Positions 1-11,000 of a DNA stretch of 64,000 bases are shown here, piece after piece. Position 1 is the stretch's first letter; the number at the start of each line of letters is the position of its first letter. The notes below the pieces were generated by a model. It saw only the letters and a list, made by a program, of their open reading frames with translations. It was not told the origin of the DNA and made no database searches. The stretch is taken from NCBI GenBank assembly GCA_000320545.1, contig ADNK01000533.1, positions 1-64,000 on the forward strand, given 5' to 3'. The stretch comes from Bigelowiella natans CCMP2755. Taxonomy: Eukaryota > Cercozoa > Chlorarachniophyceae. The position numbers and the translations under genes were made by a program.

Positions 1-56
<56 letters not shown>
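1..56. repeat. (AG)n microsatellite
   Basis: An uninterrupted AG dinucleotide tract opens the window and may continue beyond its left edge. No gene is visible in it. Confidence 0.95.
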
Positions 57-60
<4 letters not shown>

Positions 61-531
61 ACGCTTGAGCGCAGCTGTCATCGGATGAATTGCATAGGGC
101 TTCAAATGTTTCTTCTTCAGTTTCACCATCATCATCATCACCACCACCACCATCTGTTTGTTCTTCTTCTCCCCCATCACACTGACTACTGTAAGGCGGG
201 CATTGTAGATGAACAACACCCACACAGACAGACCGATTTCCTCCGCACAGCCTTCATATCTGACAGCAATATCCGCCGCCGCAGTCGCCCGTTACATATC
301 TGACCAACAGACCTGAAGTAGTTCTCTGTGAGTAAGCTGCTATGACGTTGCAGTAACGATTCTCAAATAATCACGATCAACGATTATAGTATGGGTTGAT
401 GGATGAAATCTCTCCCTTCTCCTTCGCCGCTGATGCTAATTTCCTTTTCTGTTTCTTCTAAATTCCTTCTTCTCTTTTTTCTTCTTCTCGCTGTACTCTT
501 CCTATCTTCCTCCTCTAGAATGGCAAAAGTA
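57..531. other. Spacer downstream of the first minus-strand gene
   Basis: No convincing gene is seen. The stretch holds a short CAT/CAC-rich tract near 127-153, whose translation gives a meaningless histidine run, and a T-rich segment near 420-500. It lies 3' of the minus-strand gene that ends at about 532, so part of it should be that gene's 3' UTR. Confidence 0.5.
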
Positions 532-684
532 CTACTCGGTAGTAACGAAGATGCAGTCTTGCGTAGGCTTCGGTCGGCGGAATTGCTTGTATCACAACAA
601 AACAGTGGTTACATTGTATATTATCACGTACGAACAAACCTCACAAATAAATCAAAACGAGCACGCCAGAGACATAAACACATA

Positions 685-774
<90 letters not shown>

Positions 775-1776
775 GTAATTTAGTATTAAAAAACGAAATA
801 AATCAATAAATTTTTTTAACCTATGAAAAATACATATGCATGAAATATGCGCGTTGCTAGCTTCTATCTCTTGATATTGTCCCTCACTAATCTACGTGTA
901 TTCCCCTCTTCCTTACTCATCTATAGCAGCTAACAGTACCTTGACCAGTGGGAGATCGTAAATATAATGTGCCTGAGTGTGCAGGTAAATTAGCCCCTCC
1001 TTCCTCAGCTCAGGGACGATCTTGGAGAAACGTTAGAAAACCAAAAGAGCAACGTCAACAACAGCAACACAACAATGATAAACATTACAACAACAACAAC
1101 AACAGCAACAACAACAGCAACAACAACAACAACAGTAACAGCAACAGTATTAAACTCCGTCATCGTCTTTCACCACCGCACTGCTGCGGCGCCAGATCAC
1201 ATCGTTGTTATCATCGTCGTCATCACCTTTCCAAAGAGTGTCTTCTCCAAGGCTTCCATGGACGATAGATAGCAGCAGTGCACATTGCGCGGGACAGCCT
1301 GCGTACCCCCATACACATATGGAGCACACCGAAGGATCGATCACCATACAGACGTGTCCTCGCAGGCCAGCAGCAAGTACAAAGACACACATGTGCACAC
1401 CACTAAGCACATACATCACTTTGTTCATACAAACACTTGCGGACAGGCAGACCGACCCCCTGTTCGGCGTGGCGCTTTGCTATCTCTTCCATTACGCTCA
1501 GTTCTGGTACTGGATGACTGGGAAGAGGAAGGGGAGGAGAAGGAGGAGGAGGAAGAGGAGGAGGAGCAGGAAGGCGACAAAGAAGAATGAGAAAAGGATT
1601 ATGCAGAGAGGGGGGAGGACAAAGTATAGACTCGACTACAATAACACAACTCCTTCTCCACCTGCTACCTGAGGCAATCAACGGTTGGGGGAACACCGAG
1701 CTGGTACAACTTGTCCTCAGCACGCACAACTTGCCACAGCGAGAATATCTGATGACAATGATAATGGATATTATTG

Positions 1777-1810
<34 letters not shown>

Positions 1811-3208
1811 AATCACAATAGGAATATATGCGCAGCACACACGATGTTGACGCCAAATCGCCGAGGTGTACGCATTGTCCATACGAAAAGGTGTAGGGTG
1901 GTTGTTGATGCTGATGCCGTGCAAAGTAGATGTTTCCAGCACCTCTGTCATGCGTCCAGAAGGCTGTCGCTGCCCCTCAGAGTCCACCACGATGTCATTT
2001 GGGAAGTATTCCTTGAGGAAAGGGGAGGAGAAGACGTGAAGAATGAGTAATGAGAACGAACGATAATATTTCGATTGACATTAATCGTCTACGCACGTAC
2101 CTCCATGAAGTGGATAAAATCCCCTTTCGGGTGTTCCCTCTTGAACCCGATCATCTTATTTTCTACTCGTTATAATGTACAGAACGACAGGGGTTAATTG
2201 CTTTATTTAGGAAAGTATCGAGACTCGCGAAGGGTTGTGCTATCAGAAACGTGCTTGCGTGCTTAGGAACTGTCTGTGTGATTTCAAACCCTCATATCTT
2301 TTAGTTGTCGTAAGGAGAAAAATACGACGACAAATGATACTACAATCCATCAAGCTTTCCCACTCTTCTACTTGTTAGCCCTCCCCCACAACACTCTCTT
2401 ACGTGAAAAACGGATGGAGATATCGTTTACAGGTACAGTTGGATCAATCTTTACCACATCTTTTACGACTATTGTATCTTTTCTTCCTCTTGACCCCCGC
2501 TCGATTTCTGCTTCCCCCCCACCCCACATCTTTTTCTGTCTTTCCCTTGGTACACCACATACCAAGATCTTTCTGCATGTACGCTGCGATTTGCTTCCGG
2601 AACGAATCTTCAAGCGCATCTGTCCAGCATACACAAAAGAATCTATATTATAATCGAAGATAAATGAGGGCAATCAACAAATTGCGACGGAATAGTTCCT
2701 GCTCTCACATGCCATTATCTTGAATTCAGAACGAGGCAGATGTTTCTCCAGTAACCTCAACCTTCTTCTGTTCTCTCCCATTCCATTTTTTAAAGTTGGA
2801 GGCGAAAGATCATGCTTTCAATGTGCTGAGCGCAATTTTCTTCTTTTAAGTGTGACCAACACCTCGGACATGGCCGTGTCGGCTTCCCGTCGATTCCGGA
2901 GGTTCTTCAAAGTTTCCTTTCAATGTGGGACGAGGGGGACTTGGCCGCGCTTTCTCTTCAGGTTTAGACTTCACTTCTGACAGCGATGTGGTAGCGATTT
3001 TGCTGCTCAGGTTAGAAACTTCCTGCTCCCGGTCCTGCTCCCTCTTTTTCTCCTCATCCTGCTGCTGCTCCTGCTCTTTCTTCTCCCCCCCATTGTGTCT
3101 TTGCGGAATTTGGCCTGTGGAATCTGATACCTTCTTGACGTTCACATCACTTCCATTATTTCCTTCGAGACAATTAAGCTGCCCAGCTTTGTCCGAACTT
3201 GAATCCAT
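532..3208 (-). CDS. Unrecognised protein, ten exons, about 356 residues
   Basis: I do not recognise this protein. Ten minus-strand exons form one phase-consistent chain: 3208-2863, 2619-2563, 2468-2403, 2162-2101, 2011-1843, 1729-1669, 1517-1415, 1298-1227, 1020-940 and 585-532. Each intron begins GT and ends AG, and the total is 1,071 nt. The first about 110 residues are hydrophilic and low-complexity (Q, E, K, D), starting M-D-S-S-S. The rest looks globular, with segments such as FRKQIAAYMQKDL, FIHFMEEYFPND and EGLIYLHTQAHYIYDLPLVK. I see no signal peptide, membrane helix or catalytic motif. The introns carry large microsatellites (687-773, AAC near 1078-1145, ATG near 1775-1810). The terminal exon is the weakest part because its acceptor lacks a clear pyrimidine tract. 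The next gene to the right is read divergently. Confidence 0.6.
687..773. repeat. Composite (CT)n-(TG)n-(AG)n microsatellite
   Basis: About 34 bp of CT is followed by about 22 bp of TG and then about 29 bp of AG. The CT and AG arms are complementary, so a single strand could fold into a long hairpin with the TG tract as loop. It lies in the last predicted intron of the minus-strand gene 532-3208. Confidence 0.95.
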
Positions 3209-4130
3209 CGCTTTCCTTCCTTCTTTTCTCTTCGGGAACTCTCACCCTCTTTTTGAAGGGATACCACGTACTGCTCCCGATTCACAAAGTACCAATTCAG
3301 GCGAAAGAGAAGCCAAGGAATGAGTCCTTCTTCAACCCTCAGGCACAAATAAAAAGTGAACCCTCCTGGGAACGCTCCTGAAACTCGATTCGGAGGGGGG
3401 CCGAGTCAAGCGACGAGGAGAGATGTGAGCAACTGAGAAGATGAAGGCATTTTCACCAGAAGACAAGATTCTTAGCATGTCGCATCGTGAAAAGGGATCC
3501 AGCCCGATACCCTGGCAGCTGCGAATGGAAGGAACGTCTCACGCCGAATCGCGAAAAGGTGTTTTTTGTGTGCGACTTCGATCTAAGGCTTGTCGCACCA
3601 ATAATGAAGAAACCAAACGAGTCCCGAACGTGAGGAGTGAAATGTTAGAGGGGGGTTACGTGTATGGGGCCTCCTACGGGGAGCTCATGCTTAAAGCCCT
3701 TGCCACCACTGCAACTATGCAGATAACTATGACTACGGTAAGGAGATATGTTAATTCTGACTAGGGAAACGAGGGCGGAGAGCGTTGCCCCACGGCCCTT
3801 CGAACGAAATACATTTACATGAGATGCCGGAATAAGCTTTGTCTGTGGCAGAAAGGATGCCTTGATTATAAGAATGTTAGGATTTTGTGCATATATATTT
3901 GTTAATAAATTTCTTTAATAAAAGGTCTGCAGTATAGTTAGCCAGGTGAAGCTTGGAGTTGGGGGAAAGAGGCTGGAGTGGTGGGTTCACCAGGTGAGAT
4001 GTGAGTACGCGTCAACGTAATTCCCCCCGCCCTGCCCCGCCCTGCCCCGCCCTGCCCCCCTCCCCCCCTCCCCCCCACCACACACACACGGTACAGACCT
4101 TACTCAAGAGTCTTCTTTTTTCCGTGACAG
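3209..4130. other. Divergent spacer and unresolved 5' part of the TLC gene
   Basis: This lies between the minus-strand start at 3208 and the first clear TLC-domain exon at 4131, and should hold both promoters and the missing first TLC exon(s). A plus-strand reading frame at 3441-3764 (107 codons) ends near a GT donor at 3739, but it has no hydrophobic segment and no recognisable family, so I do not call it. At 4026-4075 there is a C-rich block with three CCTGCCCCGC-like units followed by C7 runs, which is G-quadruplex-prone on the minus strand. Confidence 0.4.
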
Positions 4131-5106
4131 TTCCTCTGCCTGACTCATCATGCTGTGGTCGGAGTATGGGCTCTTTATGCACTCATTTATGACCCAGTAA
4201 GAACTCCTTGAATACGTAACGTGGTAGAATTTAAAACATATTCATTTTTCATCAACTTTAAAGGTCTGTTGGGCAGTTGTACGAGGAGTTTGTAATAAGA
4301 CTGTCGAAGGGGCGCATAGGCTAAATTACGAGACCTCGAGATATTACATGGCCATTCTTCTTCCGTTGACTATTGGCTACATGTTCTTCGACATGGTTGA
4401 TATCGGCAATAGCCTCCTCATGGGTTTTCTAACATTTCTATTAATACCTATCAGATACAACTATATAGAACGAAAGAGCTCAATATGCTCATAACTGTAC
4501 ACCACGGGGTGTCCATAATCTTGTGGCCATTGCTCGTCCACTTCGATGTCGCACACATGTGGATTCTGTAAGAAGATATTCATGCTACAAAGAAGAAAAA
4601 TGTCAGCAACCTCGTCTTACTGCTGACAAATTATGCAGATACTTCTTATCGACTGAGCTTACAGGACCATTCAATGTCATACGAAAGGTTGTTCCTCCCA
4701 GTTTTCACCTTAGTTCAATTGAAAATCACTGTTGCTAACAGATGCTTTCGGAGGCAAAGTACAAAGAATCGAAATTGTATATTGTAAATGGCCTAATATT
4801 TACCACACTTTTCGTACTTTGGCGAATTGTTCCGATACCTACGTTGGTGTCTGTCGGATGGCTGGCGAATCCATTCGAGTACGGTCCCCATTTATGCTGT
4901 CGGTCATCTCCTTTTAATTATATTTTTGTCTCAGTTCATCCACCGTCCCGACTTCTCTCACTCCCAATATTGTGATCTTGCTGAAAGTGGCGTACCTGTT
5001 CAGTTATCTTCCTTTGGCCTTCAACATGTATTGGGGGTTCTACGTTGTAAACGGAGCTTGCAAAGCTTTGTTGTGTTCCCAAAAAAAAAGGAATAAAACT
5101 TGCTAG
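4131..5106 (+). CDS. TLC (TRAM/LAG1/CLN8) domain membrane protein, 5' end unresolved
   Basis: Exons 4131-4196, 4264-4395, 4455-4567, 4639-4687, 4742 to about 4894, and 4935-5106 (TAG) splice in phase. The product is a run of hydrophobic helices with the hallmarks of TLC proteins of the TMEM56/TLCD4 kind. THHAVVGVWALYALIYDP forms the first helix and its loop. GYMFFDM then ends a helix, followed by an LITVHHGVSIILWPLL segment with the conserved His-His. TELTGPFNVIRK matches the 'TE.S.PF...RW' stretch, and two further hydrophobic segments end the protein. Family members sit in ER, Golgi or plasma membranes and affect lipid composition; ceramide synthases share the fold but carry extra motifs not seen here. 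The intron at 4396-4454 is only 59 bp. The N-terminal exon and start codon were not found. Confidence 0.75.
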
Positions 5107-5924
5107 GAACATCTGATGGAGTTGGGAACAGTACACTGGCTGATGTACAAGTTTAGCGCATAGTTTTATTTAGCGACGATAATGTAATTTAAAAAGATCT
5201 AGGAGCATTGTTACTAGAATATTCTTCACAGACATACATCTAATAGAAATATATTCCGATATAATTATGTACCATGTATTAATTATGAGACGAATATAAT
5301 GAAAAAATTAAAAATTTCAATGGTCACTATGTATTAATTATACATATATTTAAATATATACAAATGAAAAAATGTATCAGATACCGTTAGTCTTTATATG
5401 GGTGAAGCTAGTTTAATATTGCATAGTAAATATATATATATATGTATATATGTGTATAAAATACATCATGCTAGCATTATTTGGTGGTGGTGCATTGCTG
5501 CATGCATCTCAAGGAGCGGCGATATATACGATCTAGATAAACGATTCTACTTCAATAAAGGCAGAGCTAGCAGAGGCCATGGCTTCATATGATACCTGCA
5601 CAGCTATAAATGTATGCAAATAGGTAGCATTCCGCTGCCCAATTATGCTGGCCGCGCGTGTTAGGCGCTTATGCATTTAGCAATATGCGTTACGCACCAC
5701 CTGAACAGTACAGCGAATGCGTATGATGATCTTGTCGCAAAAATATAAACGATGCGAATTGTAATACATAGCATGTACATATATTAGAAACGTTTAATGC
5801 ATTGATAATAATTATGAGCTGATAATCGATCGTGATAGCACGATAGGCACACAACGTAGCATCGGAACGCAACTGTGCAAATGCCTCATCTCCTTTGAGG
5901 GAGTGACAATTCTTTGAGCTTGAT
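5107..5924. other. AT-rich tail-to-tail spacer with a retroelement remnant
   Basis: This lies between the converging TLC and OTU genes. It is AT-rich and holds a minus-oriented copy of the non-LTR retrotransposon 3' end near 5284-5325. Nothing protein-coding is supported. Confidence 0.6.
5284..5325 (-). mobile_element. Degenerate 3' end of the non-LTR retrotransposon family
   Basis: The segment starts TTATGAGACGAATATAATGA and ends ATTTCAATGGTCA. It is a diverged reverse complement of the 3' end of the element at 13288-13952 (GACCATTGAAA, then TTCATTACATCCGTCTCATA). Only the last about 40 bp survive, as expected for a strongly 5'-truncated insertion. Confidence 0.6.
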
Positions 5925-7074
5925 TCATTCCTTATCCAGAGGTACGACAGAGTTGTAATGCTGTAAAATTACCACAGGTATATTTCTCAGATTTATAGGT
6001 GTCTAAACATAAATAAAATTGTACCGCTCCGAGTGAGTAATAGTGTTGATGGAAGGATATTTGAAGCGGTGCGAGATCCGAAGGGACGCCCATTTTTATT
6101 GCTGTAAATTCACACATAACTCTTTATAACTATCGATAGCAAAAATGTAATAAATTTACCATCAGCATATGCTGAGTGTACGATTATTTGGCGCCCGAGC
6201 AGTCGAGAGAGAGCTGCTATCTCAGCCTGACCCCCCCAAGCAGATGTCGATCCCATTTTCTCGCAATACTTTTGGTACTCCTTTATCACCATATTTAATC
6301 ATATACTTTTGCTTATTCGGAACGAAGAAATAAAATCACCTCTTTGGACATGAGAGCGCCGTCCTCTTTTAATAAGTAAGGCATATAATCTTGCGCGTTA
6401 TTAGCAAGTAGTTCTGCTGTCCGTTTCCGTAATTCGGAATGGGAAGGTATTTCCCCCTTTTCGTCTTCTTTCACCGGAGCAATTTGCAGCTGATGTTCAC
6501 ACGCGCGGAAGAGACAGCTTCCATCAGCTTCAACATCCGAAAACGTAAGGCCACTAGGCTTCAACCGTTGACCCAATCGTTCGTTCTCTCTGGCCTGAAG
6601 CACAAAATGAGATTAGTTTGGTTCCTTCCCAAAGAGGGTATTTAAGAATGAAACCATCAAAACCTTGTAATCAGTCATATTAGCTGCCTCCTCCTGGTAC
6701 TTCTTTCTTTGCTCTTCCTCTCTCGCCTGCTTTCTCAGCCTCCGACGCTGCGCTTTTGAAAGTCTTTTTTCAGCTGGTTTTGCTGCTACTTGAATGTCCC
6801 CAACTCCTTGCGCTAAATCTTTAACATCCTCGCTGTCTCCCTGTGCCTCGGTAGATTGCTTTTCAGATTGTGCAACCTCGCTACTCGAATTATGGGATTT
6901 GAGCTCTTTTGCGTGGCGTTCTTTCATTTCCTTCTCCGCATCCTTCTGCTGTTGCTTGAGCTCCCGCTTTTTGTCCTTACCCTTAGCAGCCTTGATCCTG
7001 GCCCGAAAATCCTTCTCGAGATTCCGGGCCTCAAGCTTATGCCGGGTCTTCATCTGCCCAGCCGTCTCAGTCAT
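5925..7074 (-). CDS. OTUD6B: OTU-domain deubiquitinase, OTUD6-like
   Basis: This is a cysteine protease of the OTU family, predicted to remove ubiquitin in the cytosol. Five exons join in phase: 7074-6664, 6594-6340, 6280-6160, 6101-6025 and 5960-5925, giving 299 residues, close to the usual length of OTUD6B (about 293). Residues 1-137 are a charged coiled-coil region ending in a KAQRRRLRKQ-like basic stretch, as in OTUD6 proteins. The OTU domain follows. EADGSCLFRA holds the catalytic Asp and Cys, SAWGGQAEIAALSRLL is the conserved middle helix, and AHYNSVV holds the catalytic His. The His is revealed only after removing a 64-bp intron (6024-5961). The gene is head-to-head with the Doa10-type E3 ligase at 8085. 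All active-site residues are present, so it is expected to be active. Confidence 0.93.
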
Positions 7075-8084
7075 GATGCTGTGTGGGTTCCCGAGTGTTC
7101 GAGTAGGTCTGGAACGGACGGGGCAGGGATGCAGTCTGGAATTCGAAATATGAACTTCTTCTCTCTTTCATCCTCCTTCTTCTTCTTCTTCGTTCAGTCG
7201 TCATCTTTTGTGCTCAAGATAGGGAATTTTCTGCATTTTCTACACTTTAAAACTTTTAAGAATTTTGACTAAAAGGAATACAGTGTATAGTCGCAGGAAC
7301 GCAGTGAACCTGTGGTCATTTGCTTCGGGAACGTGACAGCCGGTGTGGATTACTGAGAATCCTGCCTCCCTTTTCTCCAAAGTTCAGTCATTGCCGGTTG
7401 CCAGAAATTCACGGTCAGCCTTAGCTTACAGTTTCGATTCCTTATACTTTCTTGTACTTTGAGAAAGCGTAAATAGTCTGCGATTATTTTTGCGACATGC
7501 CGTTTTGACGACAAAAGTCAATAAATAAACCTTTTGCTTTTTTCCTTAGGATCACACTTTGGTCTGACAAAGGCGCGATTGCGATAGCACACGAGGAGAC
7601 AGAAAGTGAGGCTGTGGTCGCCTGGAGAAAACATCATCTTTCTCAGCGCCCTCTAGCGACTGCTGGAAGTGGAAACTTCGCGAAGGTAGTCAAAGTTTGT
7701 CCCTTCGAAATCAGCAATCTGTTTCAAGCTGTATCATTAAATGTTAGGCCGAAAGGGGGACGAGTAAGAGTGGACGCAAGCCAAGGGAGGGCTGAAGAAT
7801 TGGTGAAGCGAGCTGGAATTCTGTGCTCAACTGAGTTTCAACCGAAAGCTACACAGGAGAGGGAAATCAAAGTAATCTCTGAGGGCCATCGATAGACGTT
7901 GTTGAGAATAAATTCATCAAAGAAAGAGTAAAGGTAGCAAACGATTTTCAAGAGTTCATTGAAAACATTTTTTCATCCTTCCCTTCTAGCATAAAATATA
8001 CTTTCAGAAGTAATAAACTCAAGGAAAATTGGTCTTATGGCCTTTATGATTTTTTCCGACCACTGAAAAAAATCCTGTTTTCAG
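7075..8084. promoter_or_regulatory. Shared upstream region of the OTU and Doa10-like genes
   Basis: About 1 kb lies between two divergent ATG codons and must contain the promoters and 5' UTRs of both genes. A plus-strand frame at 7614-7895 (93 codons) is open but resembles nothing and ends before the E3 ligase start, so it could at most be an upstream ORF. No TATA box or other core element stands out clearly. Confidence 0.4.
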
Positions 8085-11000
8085 ATGGAAGTGGCAAGAG
8101 CTACTGATGTTACACTCGTCGATGAAAAGAAGGATGTCTCTCGTTTCGACGATTTCAACGGCGAGTCCTTTTCTGAATCAGATACGAATGACAAGTCATT
8201 CATGGACTTTAAGAATGACTGTGAAGTAGATGAGGAGATTAACAGTAGAGGAGAAACTGAAATTAAGACGGCATGTGACGAAGAAATCGCCGGCGAGACT
8301 GATGAATCAAGTGTTGCATCGACCGATAGCAACTCAGAAACGGAACAAATCCGTTGTAGAATCTGTCACTCATCTTCCGGAGTTTTGTATCGGCCATGTG
8401 CGTGTAGCGGTTCAATAGCTCATGTTCACCAGGAGTGCTTGTTGCAGTGGCTGTCAATGAAAAACATTCGAGAATGTGAGGTGTGTCATACAACTTATGT
8501 TTTCACTCCGATTTACTCTACCGATGCACCGCGTGGAGCTAGTATTTTAGATGTTGCTCATTGGCTGGTGGAAAAGGCAATGTCCCTTTACCCAAAGCTA
8601 CTAAGATGCAGTCTAGTTCTTGTATCGTGGTTGTTACTGGTACCCCTAATTACGGCGTTCATCTGGAGATTATGCTTTGTCGCATCTATTATGGATCTTG
8701 TAAAAATTGCTGATGTTAGTCCTGAGCAAATCTGGCGGGGTCTACAAACGGGTGCTATAATATGTTTCGTTGTTTTAATGGTGACCGTAGTCGTGGCAAC
8801 ATTCCGAGAGCTGATGCGCGAGGAGCATCATATGGCTGGTGGACAAATCGGTGGACAGGGAGAAGGTTTATTTATGGGTGAAGATGAGCTGCTTGAAGGT
8901 GATGAGCCGGCCCTTGACGATGTCGTCGAGGACGTGCCATTTTCGACTTGGATCGGATTTACAGGGCCAATCAAGTTTTTCTTTGTCCATATCACCTCGG
9001 TGGTATTATACAATGCAGTATTCTTGGCTGTTGCCATATTTATCCCCCTTCAAGCTGGCAGGTTGTTCCTCTCCATTGCTCATGTTGATACGGATGCATT
9101 TGCTCGCTGGATATTTGAGCGATTCGGGGACGCACTGCAAGCAGGGATCATCGGAGAGGCTTACACGCCGACGCCGGAACGATACGCAGCAATGTACGAT
9201 ATGATGCCCGTGAAAGATGCGTCGCTGTTAGGTTGCGGATACCTATTTTTAATGGTATTGGCGACAGTCTGGGGGCCCCTCTCTGCATTTTTTAGATTGG
9301 ACGACCTCCCTTTTGTTGGATTCCTGTGTGGATTGCTTCGGTACGTAATGACTGGTTTTAAATTTGGAGCGTTGGTTGGGTTTGAGCTTGGCGTTTTCCC
9401 TGTATACCTGGGTTGTTGTTTGGATATTCTTGTCCTTGACCTAGTCGATTCCACCTTTGAGGAACGGAAGAAATTCTTCCACGATGCGCCGTTGACATCA
9501 GTAGCGATGCATTGGTTTCTGGGTATTAACTTCATCTTATACGTCTCTTTCATTGCGTCGCTTTTGAGGCGTACGATCAAGCGAAGGATTTTGTCAAGGT
9601 TTCTCCGGTATCCCGACGATCCTGACTTTCAACCGTTTCACGACTTCATTTATGTGCCTCTACATAAACACTGCAAGCGACTCTGTGTTTCGGGACTCTT
9701 ATACACATTGTTGGTCATTCTCTTCATACACGTTCCTGCAAAAGTTTTCACCCGGCTTTTCCCATCTGTGGCACCATTGAGGTGGCGATTTGCTGAGAGA
9801 AGTGAAGTTCCAGTTGATCTGCTTCTTTTTCATTTTGCTGTTCCAGCTATCATGGGTCATGTGGACCTTCGGGGCGTTTGCTTGGGCGGAGTGAAAGAGT
9901 GGTTCATTTTTATAAGTAGTACTCTTGGAATCGACACTTATCTGCTTAGGGAAGATGTTTTCAGGGAAGCCGAAGAAATTGAGGACGACGATAATGATTG
10001 GGATGGGGAGGAGAATGATGGAGCTATTGAAAATGAAGAGGACGGCAAAAACAATACTGATGATAACCAAGAACTCAACGATGAAGAAGATACTGATGGT
10101 GTTAACGATGAGCCTCGGGATCACAAAAAGGACTCATCTAAAGATGTCTTTGGACAGTTGCATAAAGACAATAGTGAAGGATGCACAGCAATACCCAAAA
10201 TAATAGACTCCAGTACACAAAGTGCTGCTCACTCGCGGTCCGATTTTATAGATTCGGGAAAGTATTCGGACCGAAAACACTCATCAAATGAACAAAGGCA
10301 TACACCTGTCTACGCAAATGACCCATCCGAAAGCACAACCAGCGCCTGCACCAGCAGCAGCACTGATGATAGCACCAATAGCACCATCACGACCACAGCC
10401 CCCACCACCATCGCTGCGATTCTCCTCGACAAAAAGGAATGTTCGCCTGTACAGACCACAACTCCCACTGGTGACCCTGAAAGAAATAGCTTCCAGGGAG
10501 AACCGCTAACCCTCGATCCCAGCCCCTCCGACACAACACAGGAGGTACATGGAGACGACGATCTTCCGGGATCCCCGCTCCAATTGGGTGATTTTGGGTC
10601 AACAACACAGGAAGAGCGTGAGCCTCCATCTCCATCAGAGGGAAAAGAAAGAGGTGACGTACTTCCCAAGACCTCCGATTCGAAGTTGGCGGCTGCGTTG
10701 AGCAAGGCTACGAACCTAGTGGCAAGTACACCGCCTCTGGAGCCCATAGCATACCCTCTAGATGACGCATTAGACAGCGCAGGAGAGGTTGGGAATGTGG
10801 CTGATGATGAGATACCTGAGCCAAAAAATGCCGCATTAGAAGAAGAAGAAGAGGAAGAGGAAGAAGAAGAAGAAGAAGAAAAGAAGAATAATACTGCTGA
10901 GGATACTCACGTGCAGCCCCCAGACCCTGAGGCTGCCTTAGCTGCAGCCATTCCAAGATTTACCTTGAGAGTCTTTCTGCTAATTCTTTCTTCGTGGGGG

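Noticed and set aside
85-303. Open frame with a run of ten or so histidines
   Set aside because: The run comes from a CAT/CAC microsatellite, and there is no conserved sequence around it.
403-783. Open frame ending in serine/leucine, valine/cysteine and arginine/glutamate alternations
   Set aside because: The second half is the CT/TG/AG microsatellite translated; it is antisense to the last intron and last exon of the minus-strand gene.
1843-2162. Possible DEG/ENaC sodium-channel signature (E-T-S-T-L-H-G-I) in the first gene
   Set aside because: The segment resembles the pre-TM1 motif, but no membrane helix follows it and no cysteine-rich extracellular domain is present.
3441-3764. 107-codon frame proposed as a gene or first exon of the TLC gene
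   Set aside because: It is not hydrophobic as a TLC N-terminus should be, matches nothing known to me, and no in-phase join to 4131 could be shown.
7614-7895. 93-codon frame between the OTU and Doa10-like genes
   Set aside because: No family resemblance, and it sits in the 5' region of the ligase gene; at best an upstream ORF.
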